A stretch of DNA of 30,605 nucleotides. It comes from JBMTVN01 sp046047235. GTDB taxonomy: Bacteria; Verrucomicrobiota; Verrucomicrobiia; Limisphaerales; JAHDYP01. Below are positions 24,551 to 30,503 of this stretch, in pieces. Below the pieces are notes generated by a model that saw only the letters and a list, made by a program, of their open reading frames with translations, searched no databases and was not told the DNA's origin. How positions within the stretch are numbered: position 1 is the first letter of the stretch; every line of letters begins with the position of its first letter. A program made the position numbers and the translations under genes. The stretch lies in NCBI GenBank assembly GCA_046047235.1, contig JBJOII010000041.1, positions 1 through 30,605 on the forward strand, read 5' to 3'.

Positions 24551-24804
24551 GACGCGGCAGGGAGCTTGCGCACTCGCCCCTTTCCGGACTCGAGCGATTG
24601 AATAGCTGCCAGGAGCCGGCGCACATTCGCAGGACTGCGGAGCAGGTGAGCTGTCTCCTCAAGCTCCTCGTAGTCTTCAAGGGACATCATGACAACGGAC
24701 TGGTCACGATTTCGGGTGATGATGACAGGAGCACGATCCCGACAGACCTCGTCCATCGCCGAGGCTAATCCCTCTCTGGCAGCTGTGTAGGTAATCGCCT
24801 TCAT
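24547..24804 (-). CDS. yefM: YefM/Phd family antitoxin
   Basis: 85 residues: MKAITYTAAREGLASAMDEV is the DNA-binding N-terminus, RDRAPVIITRNRDQSVVMMS the typical central strands and LEDYEELEETAHLLRSPANV the start of the toxin-wrapping tail. It neutralises the overlapping YoeB toxin and should repress its own promoter. A perfect inverted repeat (GGACAG-GATA-CTGTCC) lies two bases upstream of the ATG and is a likely operator. The ATG at 24804 is chosen over one at 24834, which would translate the operator. Confidence 0.94.
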   Translation of the reverse strand: MKAITYTAAREGLASAMDEVCRDRAPVIITRNRDQSVVMMSLEDYEELEETAHLLRSPANVRRLLAAIQSLESGKGRVRKLPAAS

Positions 24805-24985
24805 ATGGACAGGATACTGTCCCGATGCACCCAAATTTCAAGTAGGTCGCCCCGAGCCCCAAACCGCCTTACATCGAAGTTCAGTCACACCTGCCCCGGG
24901 GGCGAGACTTCGACTGTGAGCTGAATGCTGGATGGGCATGGTGGATTGAAGTCGCGGCGGGAGAGTTGCTGAGAGAAATGCCTGA
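24805..24985. other. Cassette junction with a decayed attC-like end
   Basis: The minus strand at about 24866-24890 reads GTGACTGAACTTCGATGT followed by AAGGC. This nearly repeats the end of the site at 25735 (GTGACTGAACTTCGACGT, then TATGC), so it is probably the L'-R' end of a related attC whose R' box has drifted to GTAAGGC. The partner R'' box was not found. No gene is present in this gap. Confidence 0.35.
24807..24822. promoter_or_regulatory. Candidate YefM operator palindrome
   Basis: A perfect inverted repeat with 6-bp arms (GGACAG / CTGTCC) and a 4-base spacer sits immediately upstream of the antitoxin start. Phd/YefM antitoxins repress by binding palindromes at their own promoters. 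The position fits autoregulation; binding is inferred. Confidence 0.5.
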
Positions 24986-25738
24986 TCATTCTGTGTTGTT
25001 TTCGGCAAGCATGCGACCAAGCGGATTAGAGCCTGATCTCTCCTGAACGGCCCGAATCAGATACTTCCAACGCTCGTTGCACATGTCACTGAATGAGAGC
25101 CCAAACATCCATGGAGCATTCCGATAGCTTTCGTGCAATCCAGTCAGGTAGGCCCGCTCGAAAGATTCCTCGCCTGCCACCCAGTCGGCCAAATCCTGTT
25201 CCATAGCGGTGGAAAGAGAAACCTCAAGTGACTGAATTAATGCTGCCAAAGCTAGGGCGAAAAACGGGCGATCCTCTTCCCCGCCGAGTGTACCAAGCCG
25301 CCAGACGAGGAACCTAGCCGTCGCCTCTTGAGCCTCAGGGCCAAGACACGAGACTGAATCAACCATCTGAATCAGAGTCTCCTTGTCCGGTTCGAAATTG
25401 GGAGACGCCAGTAAAACCGCGCATGAGAAAGCCCGCATCTTGTGTCCGCGTGCACCAGTCGATCCTGGCTTCCAAGCAGGGGCCTCTGGTTCCGACCACC
25501 GAATAAGCTCAAGCACCTCTTTCGGACACCAGTCTAGCTCCGTAAGATCGCCGCCCTGCCAGATCGGTTTGAGTGCTGAGAAATGCCCCTCGACGTCATA
25601 GGCGTAATCCGCCTTCGCAATCTCCCTCAGCATGCCTTCGTCGATCAGGTCCCTGAGATGATCGACTGCGGATCGCTGATCGGGAGGAAACCGCTCACGA
25701 ATCCATTGAGGCATCTGCACTGGGGATTCTTGGGGCAT
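24986..25738 (-). CDS. Unknown cytosolic cassette protein, 250 residues
   Basis: The protein starts MPQESPVQMPQWIRERFPPD and is mostly helical and acidic, with blocks such as HLRDLIDEGMLREIAKADYA, DLTELDWCPKEVLELIRWSE and FERAYLTGLHESYRNAPWMF. There is no signal peptide or membrane segment. No family is recognised; the repeated helical blocks would suit an immunity or scaffold protein, but that is speculation. The start codon lies inside an R' box (GTTATGC, 25735-25741), and only eleven bases separate it from the stop of the beta-helix gene upstream. Confidence 0.75.
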   Translation of the reverse strand: MPQESPVQMPQWIRERFPPDQRSAVDHLRDLIDEGMLREIAKADYAYDVEGHFSALKPIWQGGDLTELDWCPKEVLELIRWSEPEAPAWKPGSTGARGHKMRAFSCAVLLASPNFEPDKETLIQMVDSVSCLGPEAQEATARFLVWRLGTLGGEEDRPFFALALAALIQSLEVSLSTAMEQDLADWVAGEESFERAYLTGLHESYRNAPWMFGLSFSDMCNERWKYLIRAVQERSGSNPLGRMLAENNTE

Positions 25739-25794
25739 AACGTCGAAGTTCAGTCACCCGGTTTGTCCGCGTGGATTCCGGCGTCTTGTTGAGC
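25735..25794. other. Possible 60-bp attC overlapping the 3' end of the beta-helix gene
   Basis: A perfect RYYYAAC box (minus GCTCAAC, plus 25788-25794) and a GTTATGC box (plus 25735-25741) are 60 bp apart, the length of the shortest attC sites. The stem pairing read by eye is weak. Support comes from the near-repeat of its last 18-20 bases at about 24866-24890. If real, the final 15 codons of the upstream gene are attC sequence. Confidence 0.4.
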
Positions 25795-26841
25795 CTCTTG
25801 AGAGTCTGCTGCATTGACACCGGTCGGTGTGCCAATTCTGCGGGCATGGATGGATACACCACCATTCTTGATGAACTGGTCGACCGCCCCCTTTCCCCCT
25901 TGGACCACCCAGTAGTTGATGTCGCCAACACCGAGGTTCGTGGGGTCCTCAATGTCGCTGACGAGCGTTTGCCAGACATTGACTGCGTCCGTTTGCCCGG
26001 AACCGGGCATCTCCGTGTTCATTTGTGTGATCGAGAACCCGTGCTTGCCGGAAATGCTGACGTGATGGGTGTTTCGGTATGTGCCCACCCGCGCGAACCG
26101 GGAAGCATGATGGGCGAAGCGGAAGTGCAGGCCGTTAATATTGCTCGCGACCACAATATTGTCCCCATCGGTGTGCTCGTTGACCACAATTCCATCGTGA
26201 TACCCCGTCACCACAACGTTACGCAACACCGTCAAGGCAGCGTTGTTGCAGGCAGGGGTAACAACTCCCGCTGTGCCATGGGTGGGTTGGGACGCCCGTA
26301 CGTTGTAGGTGTCGGTATTCACAAAAACGTTCTCCAGTTTGCATTGCGCCGCGTGTTGCAGGTCGATGCCGCCGATGCCGGGGTCATCGTAGGTGCGCAC
26401 ATCCAGATTCCGGAGAATCACGTTAGCCCCTGAAAACGTCATGTACAAAGTCTCAGGGTTGTTATCGGCAAAGATGACGGAATGGCCCGATTCCGACAGG
26501 CATTTAAGAACCGTTCCATTCGTTGGGAAAGGAAACGCTCCGATGGTTCCGAAGACAGGGGTCGGTTCACTCTCACCCACGATTTCAACGGTAATCCACT
26601 CCTTGGTGCCTGGAATGATAATTCTGCCGCGATAGACACCGTCCGGAATATACATGCGACCTCCGCCCGCTTCGATCACCGCCTTAAGGCACGCCGAAAA
26701 CGCCGCTGTGTTATCGGTCCTGTCGTCGCCGATTGCGCCATACTTAGCCACATTGAACTCGCGCTCTTCGACAGCGTGAGCCAGCGAGGCAAACGCAAGA
26801 AGTGAACTACACAGTGTTACTATAATTTGTATGGCTCGCAT
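25750..26841 (-). CDS. Secreted pectate-lyase-superfamily beta-helix protein
   Basis: 363 residues with a clear signal peptide (MRAIQIIVTLCSSLLAFASL, then AHAVEE). EFNVAKYGAIGDDRTDNTAA followed by GGGRMYIPDGVYRG is the N-terminal hallmark of the pectate lyase 3/polygalacturonase beta-helix group. Later coils include NVILRNLDVRTYDDPGIGGI, LENVFVNTDTYNVRAS and TVLRNVVVTGYHDGIVVNEH. It probably binds or cleaves an extracellular polysaccharide; catalytic residues could not be assigned. The ATG lies 17 bp after an R' box (GTTAGGC), so this is a cassette gene. A frame extending to 26952 would translate the attC and is rejected. Confidence 0.82.
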   Translation of the reverse strand: MRAIQIIVTLCSSLLAFASLAHAVEEREFNVAKYGAIGDDRTDNTAAFSACLKAVIEAGGGRMYIPDGVYRGRIIIPGTKEWITVEIVGESEPTPVFGTIGAFPFPTNGTVLKCLSESGHSVIFADNNPETLYMTFSGANVILRNLDVRTYDDPGIGGIDLQHAAQCKLENVFVNTDTYNVRASQPTHGTAGVVTPACNNAALTVLRNVVVTGYHDGIVVNEHTDGDNIVVASNINGLHFRFAHHASRFARVGTYRNTHHVSISGKHGFSITQMNTEMPGSGQTDAVNVWQTLVSDIEDPTNLGVGDINYWVVQGGKGAVDQFIKNGGVSIHARRIGTPTGVNAADSQEAQQDAGIHADKPGD

Positions 26842-26858
26842 CGGTTTCGCTTTTTTCA

Positions 26859-26948
26859 GCCTAACGCCACGCGCGCCCACACCGGGCCAAGGGCGATCAA
26901 GATGGACCGAGACACCCTCCCACCATTGGCTGGGCTGATTTGTTCGCT
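26859..26948. other. attC-like site after the RelB-MazF cassette
   Basis: The R' box is the classical GTTAGGC preceded by GCG (plus GCCTAAC, 26859-26865). An R''-like AGCGAAC followed by AA is at plus 26942-26948, just after the MazF stop. The inner arms pair only weakly by eye, so the site may be degenerate or a hybrid of two sites. Confidence 0.55.
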
Positions 26949-26952
26949 TCAT

Positions 26953-27270
26953 TCACAGGTCCAGGGCATAACGCAACGCGCCACGAATCTTCTCCAGTGG
27001 GGCCCCGTAAATCGTGCCCACAGTTCCTCTCAATTCGTGATGCTGGATTGCCTGTAGCCCCTGCACATTCGCTGTGCTCTTCCGCGTCAGAAACGCAGCG
27101 CCCGGAAGCTCGAACTCGTAGGCTGACCCGCGGAACGCAGTGGTCATCGGAACACACAGGCTCAACGCCCTGGCTGCGCCGGAATCCTCCCTCGATACAA
27201 CCATCATGAGATGAACCTTGCCGCTCACGCCGAGGTCAACACGGTAGACCTCTCCGGGTTTAGTCGTCAT
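26953..27270 (-). CDS. MazF/PemK family toxin
   Basis: 105 residues. KPGEVYRVDLGVSGKVHLMM is the start of the MazF/PemK beta-barrel, followed by VVSREDSGAARALSLCVPMT and FLTRKSTANVQGLQAIQHHE with GTVGTIYGAPLEKI. MazF-type toxins are sequence-specific ribonucleases; the conserved early basic residue and the Ser/Thr of VPMTT are present. The start at 27270 lies 40 bp after the stop of a RelB/DinJ-like antitoxin gene on the same strand, and no other candidate antitoxin is nearby. An upstream start at 27357 would overlap the antitoxin and is not used. Confidence 0.88.
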   Translation of the reverse strand: MTTKPGEVYRVDLGVSGKVHLMMVVSREDSGAARALSLCVPMTTAFRGSAYEFELPGAAFLTRKSTANVQGLQAIQHHELRGTVGTIYGAPLEKIRGALRYALDL

Positions 27271-27310
27271 TGAGAGTGTCCAGTGCTTGCTGCCGCATCT
27301 CGGCAGGAAG

Positions 27311-27487
27311 TCACAGATCGTCCTTCTCAGGCAGAGAGAGGGCGAATGGCAGACCACGGCGCAAGCACACCTGGCTCAAAAACATACGAATTGCTTCCGT
27401 CGTGCTGATGCCCGGCTTGGCGAACACCACCTCGGCATCCTGCTTAAGCCGCGATTCAATCCTCGCACGGACAACTGCTTCCTGCAT
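27311..27487 (-). CDS. RelB/DinJ family antitoxin
   Basis: 58 residues, full length for a short RelB/DinJ: AVVRARIESRLKQDAEVVFA, GISTTEAIRMFLSQV and the C-terminal LRRGLPFALSLPEKDDL. The ribbon-helix-helix N-terminus should bind the operator and the tail should bind the toxin. Its partner is expected to be a RelE/YafQ-type toxin, yet the next gene encodes a MazF/PemK-like barrel. The gene starts about 48 bp after the R' box of the attC at 27535. A longer frame to 27907 would cross that attC and the HicA gene and is rejected. Confidence 0.85.
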   Translation of the reverse strand: MQEAVVRARIESRLKQDAEVVFAKPGISTTEAIRMFLSQVCLRRGLPFALSLPEKDDL

Positions 27488-27534
27488 GAGCCCAACGTGG
27501 GACAAATCGGCTACACCGGCAAGCCTGCTGTCGT

Positions 27535-27653
27535 AGCCAACGCGGGGCTGAGCGACCGCCGCTGGCACCGGGTGCTGGCAGCAAATCCAGCGTGCGATCA
27601 TCAGAGACCTCCGAAACGGAGGCGCGGGACGGCGGTGCGTGTGGAGCGACTGG
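27535..27653. other. attC recombination site after the HicBA cassette
   Basis: The core is homologous to the sites at 24163 and 29659 (shared phrases GCCGCTGG, CCGGGTGCTGGCAGC, CATCAG/CCTCAG, CCGAAACGGA). The R' box is GTTGGCT (plus AGCCAAC, 27535-27541), one base from GTTRRRY. The outer arms GCTGAGCGACCGCCGC and GCGGCGGTGCGTGTGGAGC pair with bulges. The R'' end has no clear RYYYAAC box. Confidence 0.72.
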
Positions 27654-27660
27654 ATCGACC

Positions 27661-27849
27661 CTAGGACGCCTCGGGCAAGCCGAGACGGCGACAAATCTTG
27701 CGGGCCAGACCATTCTTGATCTCCGCATGTCTCGGAACGGCTTCTACAACACCATTCGCAGGGTTCGTCCACAACGAATGAGCGGCTCCCTCTCGCTTCA
27801 GGTAGCACCCCTGCCGCCGCAGGTGCTGGAGAAGACTGGAGCGCTTCAC
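27661..27849 (-). CDS. hicA: HicA family mRNA interferase toxin
   Basis: 62 residues starting at GTG. The double-stranded-RNA-binding-like fold is recognised by SSLLQHLRRQGCYLKREGAA, the catalytic His in AAHSLW, and EAVPRHAEIKNGLARKICRR at the C-terminus. HicA toxins cut mRNA without the ribosome. The GTG overlaps the HicB stop by four bases (GTGA). The gene follows HicB rather than preceding it as in many hic operons, and is followed by an attC. Confidence 0.93.
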   Translation of the reverse strand: MKRSSLLQHLRRQGCYLKREGAAHSLWTNPANGVVEAVPRHAEIKNGLARKICRRLGLPEAS

Positions 27850-28064
27850 GATACCGACACCACGTCCTGGATTGCATCTTGCGGCAGGCCGCGGAGACCG
27901 TCCTCACGGCGATCCTCCAGTATCAAACGAATTGCGTCTGCGAGATCTCGTTTGGCCTCTTCAACGGTGTCTCCTTGTCCATTCGCGCCCGGCACCTCCG
28001 GGCAGACGGCCCAATAGCCGCCTTCCTGAGCACGCTCAATCACTGCTGTGAACTCTCCATGCAT
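27846..28064 (-). CDS. hicB: HicB family antitoxin
   Basis: 72 residues. FTAVIERAQEGGYWAVCPEV, PGANGQGDTVEEAKRDLADA and IRLILEDRREDG form the partially degraded RNase H-like fold of HicB. There is no additional DNA-binding domain after it, so this is a short HicB whose autoregulation may rely on the complex. It neutralises the HicA encoded by the overlapping gene downstream. Confidence 0.94.
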   Translation of the reverse strand: MHGEFTAVIERAQEGGYWAVCPEVPGANGQGDTVEEAKRDLADAIRLILEDRREDGLRGLPQDAIQDVVSVS

Positions 28065-28091
28065 GATGGAACGATAGACCGCCGCAACTAA

Positions 28092-28135
28092 ACAGGCAAG
28101 CGCGGTCGAAATGCGGCCGGCTCGACTGTTTCGAC
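28092..28135. other. Hairpin between the HicBA and membrane-protein cassettes, possible short attC
   Basis: The minus strand has AAACAG paired with CTGTTT and an inner CGAGC/GCTTG-CGG/CCG stem with one mismatch and an unpaired base. A GTTTAGT box, one base from GTTRRRY, is at the HicB side. Size and shape suit a minimal attC, but the R'' box is not canonical. Confidence 0.3.
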
Positions 28136-28142
28136 CGGGTCT

Positions 28143-28484
28143 TCACGTCGTCTGCAATACTTTCGCGGCTACCGTCCCGGCGAGGCGGCTGAGGATCACG
28201 CAACTGCCCAGCACGACCACGGCAAAAGCGGCGAACACCTGCAAGCGCCTGTCTCGGTCCCAAGATGCTGTGAGAGGACTTGCAAGGATCACATAGGAAA
28301 CAATGAAAGAACCTCCAGCGGTGAAAAGAGTGGGCAGACCAAGCGCAAGCGCATCTTCTCCTGGGTTCATCGCAGCGACAACCCCCGAAGCCCAGAAGTG
28401 ACCCTGGTAGTAGACACCGCCGAGTCCAGTCATCGTCACCAGAACTCCGAATATCGCAACCGCTATGTGGAATGAGCGCGGCAT
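28143..28484 (-). CDS. Small integral membrane cassette protein
   Basis: 113 residues with probable transmembrane helices at about 6-27 (HIAVAIFGVLVTMTGLGGVY), about 49-70 (LPTLFTAGGSFIVSYVILAS) and about 82-103 (VFAAFAVVVLGSCVILSRLA). A basic stretch (WDRDRRLQ) lies between the second and third. No family is recognised. The ATG lies about a dozen bases after the R' box GTTCGAC of the attC at 28497, so it heads its own cassette. Confidence 0.72.
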   Translation of the reverse strand: MPRSFHIAVAIFGVLVTMTGLGGVYYQGHFWASGVVAAMNPGEDALALGLPTLFTAGGSFIVSYVILASPLTASWDRDRRLQVFAAFAVVVLGSCVILSRLAGTVAAKVLQTT

Positions 28485-28496
28485 GGGACACAGTCA

Positions 28497-28622
28497 GTCG
28501 AACGCAAAGCTGAGCGACTGCCGCGGGGAACGCAAGGTTGAGCGTGAACGGCACGTCCAAGTTGCCGCCGTGCGTCGAGCGGAGAGGCGGGGCGGCAGTT
28601 CGCCTCAAGCGCCTTGTTCGGC
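28497..28622. other. attC recombination site after the DUF4304-like cassette
   Basis: R'' is GCCGAACAA (plus GTTCGGC, 28616-28622) and R' is GTTCGAC (plus 28497-28503). On the minus strand the arm TGAGGCGAACTGCCGC pairs with GCGGCAGTCGCTCA except for two extra bases, G and A. Extrahelical bases of this kind orient integrase binding to attC. Total length is 126 bp. Confidence 0.82.
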
Positions 28623-28634
28623 CCTTGGCTGTTG

Positions 28635-29258
28635 CTAAATCGTGATGCCGACATTCTTAGCTGCCTCTGTGACGTTGCGGGTGAAGCCGGGAACTGTGGA
28701 ACTCGCCGCCAAATCCCTCAAGACGCGCTCTGCTTCTTTGGTGTGTCCCAAAACGGCTGCCAGCACCCCTTGAACTACAGCGCGCTGCCCACCATGTAGA
28801 CCAGGCAAGGCGCCCGTGGTGCGAAGCCTGTCGAGCATCGCTTCAAGGCTCATGAACTGTGGGAAGAAAAGCTCTTCCGCTTTCTGGAGCAACCCGAACA
28901 CCTCGATCTCCACATCGGAAATATTCGTGCTCGCCGTAATATCCCACCAATGGTCTCGTCGCTTCGAATCCAACCGGCCGATGCGTTCCTGCACAGGGTA
29001 CAATGCTGTCGCCGGATTGGCGGGCAGAGGACGACCGCACCATGCCCGATACACTCGTGGCTCAGTCACCACGAGATTGATCGTGAACCTGCCAGAGTCC
29101 GCTGAACCAAACTGGCTGGCCTGAAAATGGATGCCGTGAACCAGAGTGCCTCGCTCCCGAATGAAATGCGGGCTCTTTCGCCGCCACTCGAAATCTGCTA
29201 GTCGAGGTTTCAGCCACAGGGAAACCTCACGGATGGCTGTAAGGGTGACCGAGGGCAT
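28635..29258 (-). CDS. DUF4304-like cassette protein
   Basis: 207 residues. The N-terminal two thirds (WLKPRLADFEWRRKSPHFIR, GIHFQASQFGSADSGRFTIN, a later HWWDITASTNISDVEIEVF) look like the DUF4304 family, whose members are common in accessory DNA and sometimes occur as immunity-like proteins. The C-terminal third is helical (GQRAVVQGVLAAVLGHTKEA). It is cytosolic with no signal peptide; biochemical function is unknown. The start is 16 bp after the R' box GTTCGGC of the upstream attC and the stop is just before the attC at 28497. Confidence 0.75.
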   Translation of the reverse strand: MPSVTLTAIREVSLWLKPRLADFEWRRKSPHFIRERGTLVHGIHFQASQFGSADSGRFTINLVVTEPRVYRAWCGRPLPANPATALYPVQERIGRLDSKRRDHWWDITASTNISDVEIEVFGLLQKAEELFFPQFMSLEAMLDRLRTTGALPGLHGGQRAVVQGVLAAVLGHTKEAERVLRDLAASSTVPGFTRNVTEAAKNVGITI

Positions 29259-29274
29259 GATGCGAGTCTCTTAC

Positions 29275-29370
29275 GCCGAACGTCCCGGCTCACCGACGCG
29301 GGCGGCCAGTGGTGTTGGAATTGGAAACTGACGCGGCCCGCCCGCGTTCGGTCCAGTGAAGTTGTTAGGC
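29275..29370. other. attC recombination site with canonical boxes
   Basis: R'' is GCCTAACAA (plus 29364-29370), a perfect RYYYAAC; R' is GTTCGGC (plus 29275-29281). On the minus strand CGAACGCGGGCGG pairs with CCGCCCGCGTCG apart from one extrahelical A, flanked by TTCAC/GTGAG, with a few further unpaired bases between. The TAA of R'' is the stop codon of the gene at 29365. Length is 96 bp. Confidence 0.85.
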
Positions 29371-29646
29371 CGCATAACGTGAGACAAGTATCTGCCGAAC
29401 TCGCCGGCTGCACCGCCAACTAGCCCAGCAGGGAACGACAATCACCACAGCCCAAAAGACCCATGCTCCGGCAAAGAACCACAGGCGCTGCGCATCAGTG
29501 GCAGTCTGGTCATGTGGAATAACCGAAAAGAGAAATTCGAGGAGCTGCAGGAGCAGGTTGCGGAATAACCACATGCCAACAAGTGCGCCAATCACAAACA
29601 CCACGATGGGTGCTGTCCAAGTGAAGATACGCTGTGAACTGGTCAT
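29365..29646 (-). CDS. Small two-helix membrane cassette protein
   Basis: 93 residues with transmembrane segments at about 10-28 (TAPIVVFVIGALVGMWLF) and about 57-76 (FFAGAWVFWAVVIVVPCW), and a basic C-terminus (RCSRRVRQILVSRYAA). No family is recognised. The stop codon TAA is formed by the R'' box of its own attC, so coding and recombination sequence overlap. The ATG at 29646 is 12 bp after the R' box of the attC at 29659; a TTG inside that box is also in frame but is rejected. Confidence 0.72.
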   Translation of the reverse strand: MTSSQRIFTWTAPIVVFVIGALVGMWLFRNLLLQLLEFLFSVIPHDQTATDAQRLWFFAGAWVFWAVVIVVPCWASWRCSRRVRQILVSRYAA

Positions 29647-29658
29647 GCGTGTGGTGCG

Positions 29659-29783
29659 GCCCAACGAAAAGCTGAGCGACTGCCGCTGGAACCGGGTGCT
29701 GGCAGCGAATCCAGCGTCCGATCCTCAGGGGCATCCGAAACGGAAGCGCGGGGCGGCGGTTCTGGTGAAGCGGATTGTTATCC
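29659..29783. other. attC recombination site after the first membrane-protein cassette
   Basis: R' is a perfect GTTGGGC (plus GCCCAAC, 29659-29665). R'' is GGATAACAA (plus GTTATCC, 29777-29783), which mirrors the GTTATCC used as R' at 30313. The arms GCTGAGCGACTGCCGC and GCGGCGGTTCTGGTGAAGC pair imperfectly with bulges. The core matches the sites at 27535 and 24163. Confidence 0.8.
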
Positions 29784-29793
29784 CCAGCGATTC

Positions 29794-30312
29794 TCAGTCT
29801 GGTGAAAAAATGCTTCGCGATACCCGTCCATTTTCGACGAGGAAGATGACCGAGGTGCAACTCTTGGCCTTTTGAGACAGAAGGGAAACATGGATCCGGT
29901 CAAAGCCGCCGGCGCGGTCTTCATGAATCCACGGCATGGCATAGGGGCTGTTTTCATACTGCTGCATCACGATATCAACAATTGCTGAGGCCTCTGTGCC
30001 TGGAGGTGTCGCCAACATCGCGGAGCGCAAAAGGCGTTCCGATGGGGGCGCCAAGAAGAGGTTGACTGCAAGAATTCCGAAGACAACCACACCGAACGCT
30101 GCGCCGGACGTTCTGAAACACACATGCCAAACACCACCAAACGCCAACGCTGTTAGGATGCAAAACATGAGGTAGCCGTAAGTAAAGGCAACGACTCCGA
30201 ACAGATGATCCGCTACATACGCCACGAAAGCTAAGAACACAGCGAACAGCAGAATAGGAATTGATAACAACTTCTTCATTCGAGTGGTTGGGTTCGTCGA
30301 GGAATTTTTCAT
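29794..30312 (-). CDS. Membrane cassette protein with soluble C-terminal domain
   Basis: 172 residues. Probable transmembrane helices are SIPILLFAVFLAFVAYVAD (about 16-34), VVAFTYGYLMFCILTALAFG (about 38-57) and GAAFGVVVFGILAVNLFLAP (about 69-88). An outer or inner soluble part follows (AIVDIVMQQYENSPYAMPWI, then FDRIHVSLLSQKAKSCTSV). No family is recognised. The ATG at 30312 immediately follows the R' box GTTATCC; an ATG at 30279 (MKKLLSIP) is equally plausible, as neither has a ribosome binding site. It is the cassette gene nearest the integron head. Confidence 0.72.
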   Translation of the reverse strand: MKNSSTNPTTRMKKLLSIPILLFAVFLAFVAYVADHLFGVVAFTYGYLMFCILTALAFGGVWHVCFRTSGAAFGVVVFGILAVNLFLAPPSERLLRSAMLATPPGTEASAIVDIVMQQYENSPYAMPWIHEDRAGGFDRIHVSLLSQKAKSCTSVIFLVENGRVSRSIFSPD

Positions 30313-30413
30313 GGATAACGACAAGGTCAGCGACGGGAGCCAGCCGCCGATGACATTCGATTTGTCTCTGAGCTGAACGGCTGGCTCCCGTTCGCTGGAC
30401 CGTCTGGTTGAAC
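30313..30413. other. First attC, textbook palindrome with two extrahelical bases
   Basis: The plus-strand arm at 30325-30346 (22 nt, GGTCAGCGACGGGAGCCAGC then CG) pairs completely with 30378-30401 (24 nt) once two extra bases in the latter are left unpaired, the single G/C and A/T bulges typical of attC. R'' is GTTCAAC (plus 30407-30413), a perfect RYYYAAC; R' is GTTATCC (plus 30313-30319). Length is 101 bp. Confidence 0.85.
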
Positions 30414-30503
30414 TAAGCCGCTATCGCGGCGGGTGATTGGATGGGTGTCCTGGAGGTAATTGGACATGTCTCCCCGGTCTGGTGGGGCTAAGGCTTTTGG
30501 TTA
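30414..30503. promoter_or_regulatory. Candidate attI/promoter region at the head of the array
   Basis: This 90-bp gap separates the first attC from the divergent frame at 30504, the place where attI and the cassette and integrase promoters lie in an integron. It contains a small palindrome GACATGTC near 30464-30471. No definite attI core or promoter could be read, and no gene lies between it and the first attC. Confidence 0.3.

Larger units (their letters stand above)
23126..30503 (-). mobile_element. Chromosomal integron cassette array, head at the right
   Basis: Every gene in this stretch lies on the minus strand. Most junctions carry attC-like imperfect palindromes bounded by RYYYAAC and GTTRRRY boxes, with start codons falling within a few bases to a few dozen bases after the R' box. 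Three attC sites (24163-24282, 27535-27653, 29659-29783) share a homologous core of about 100 bp, as repeats of one integron do. Three toxin-antitoxin modules are scattered among unknown genes, which is typical of large chromosomal arrays. A divergent frame starts at 30504, where an integrase is expected. The left limit is uncertain and may lie near 21,200. Confidence 0.75.

Noticed and set aside
28036..28608. 190-codon minus-strand frame spanning a cassette junction
   Set aside because: It crosses an attC and overlaps the better-supported membrane protein gene; the composition is that of a shadow frame.
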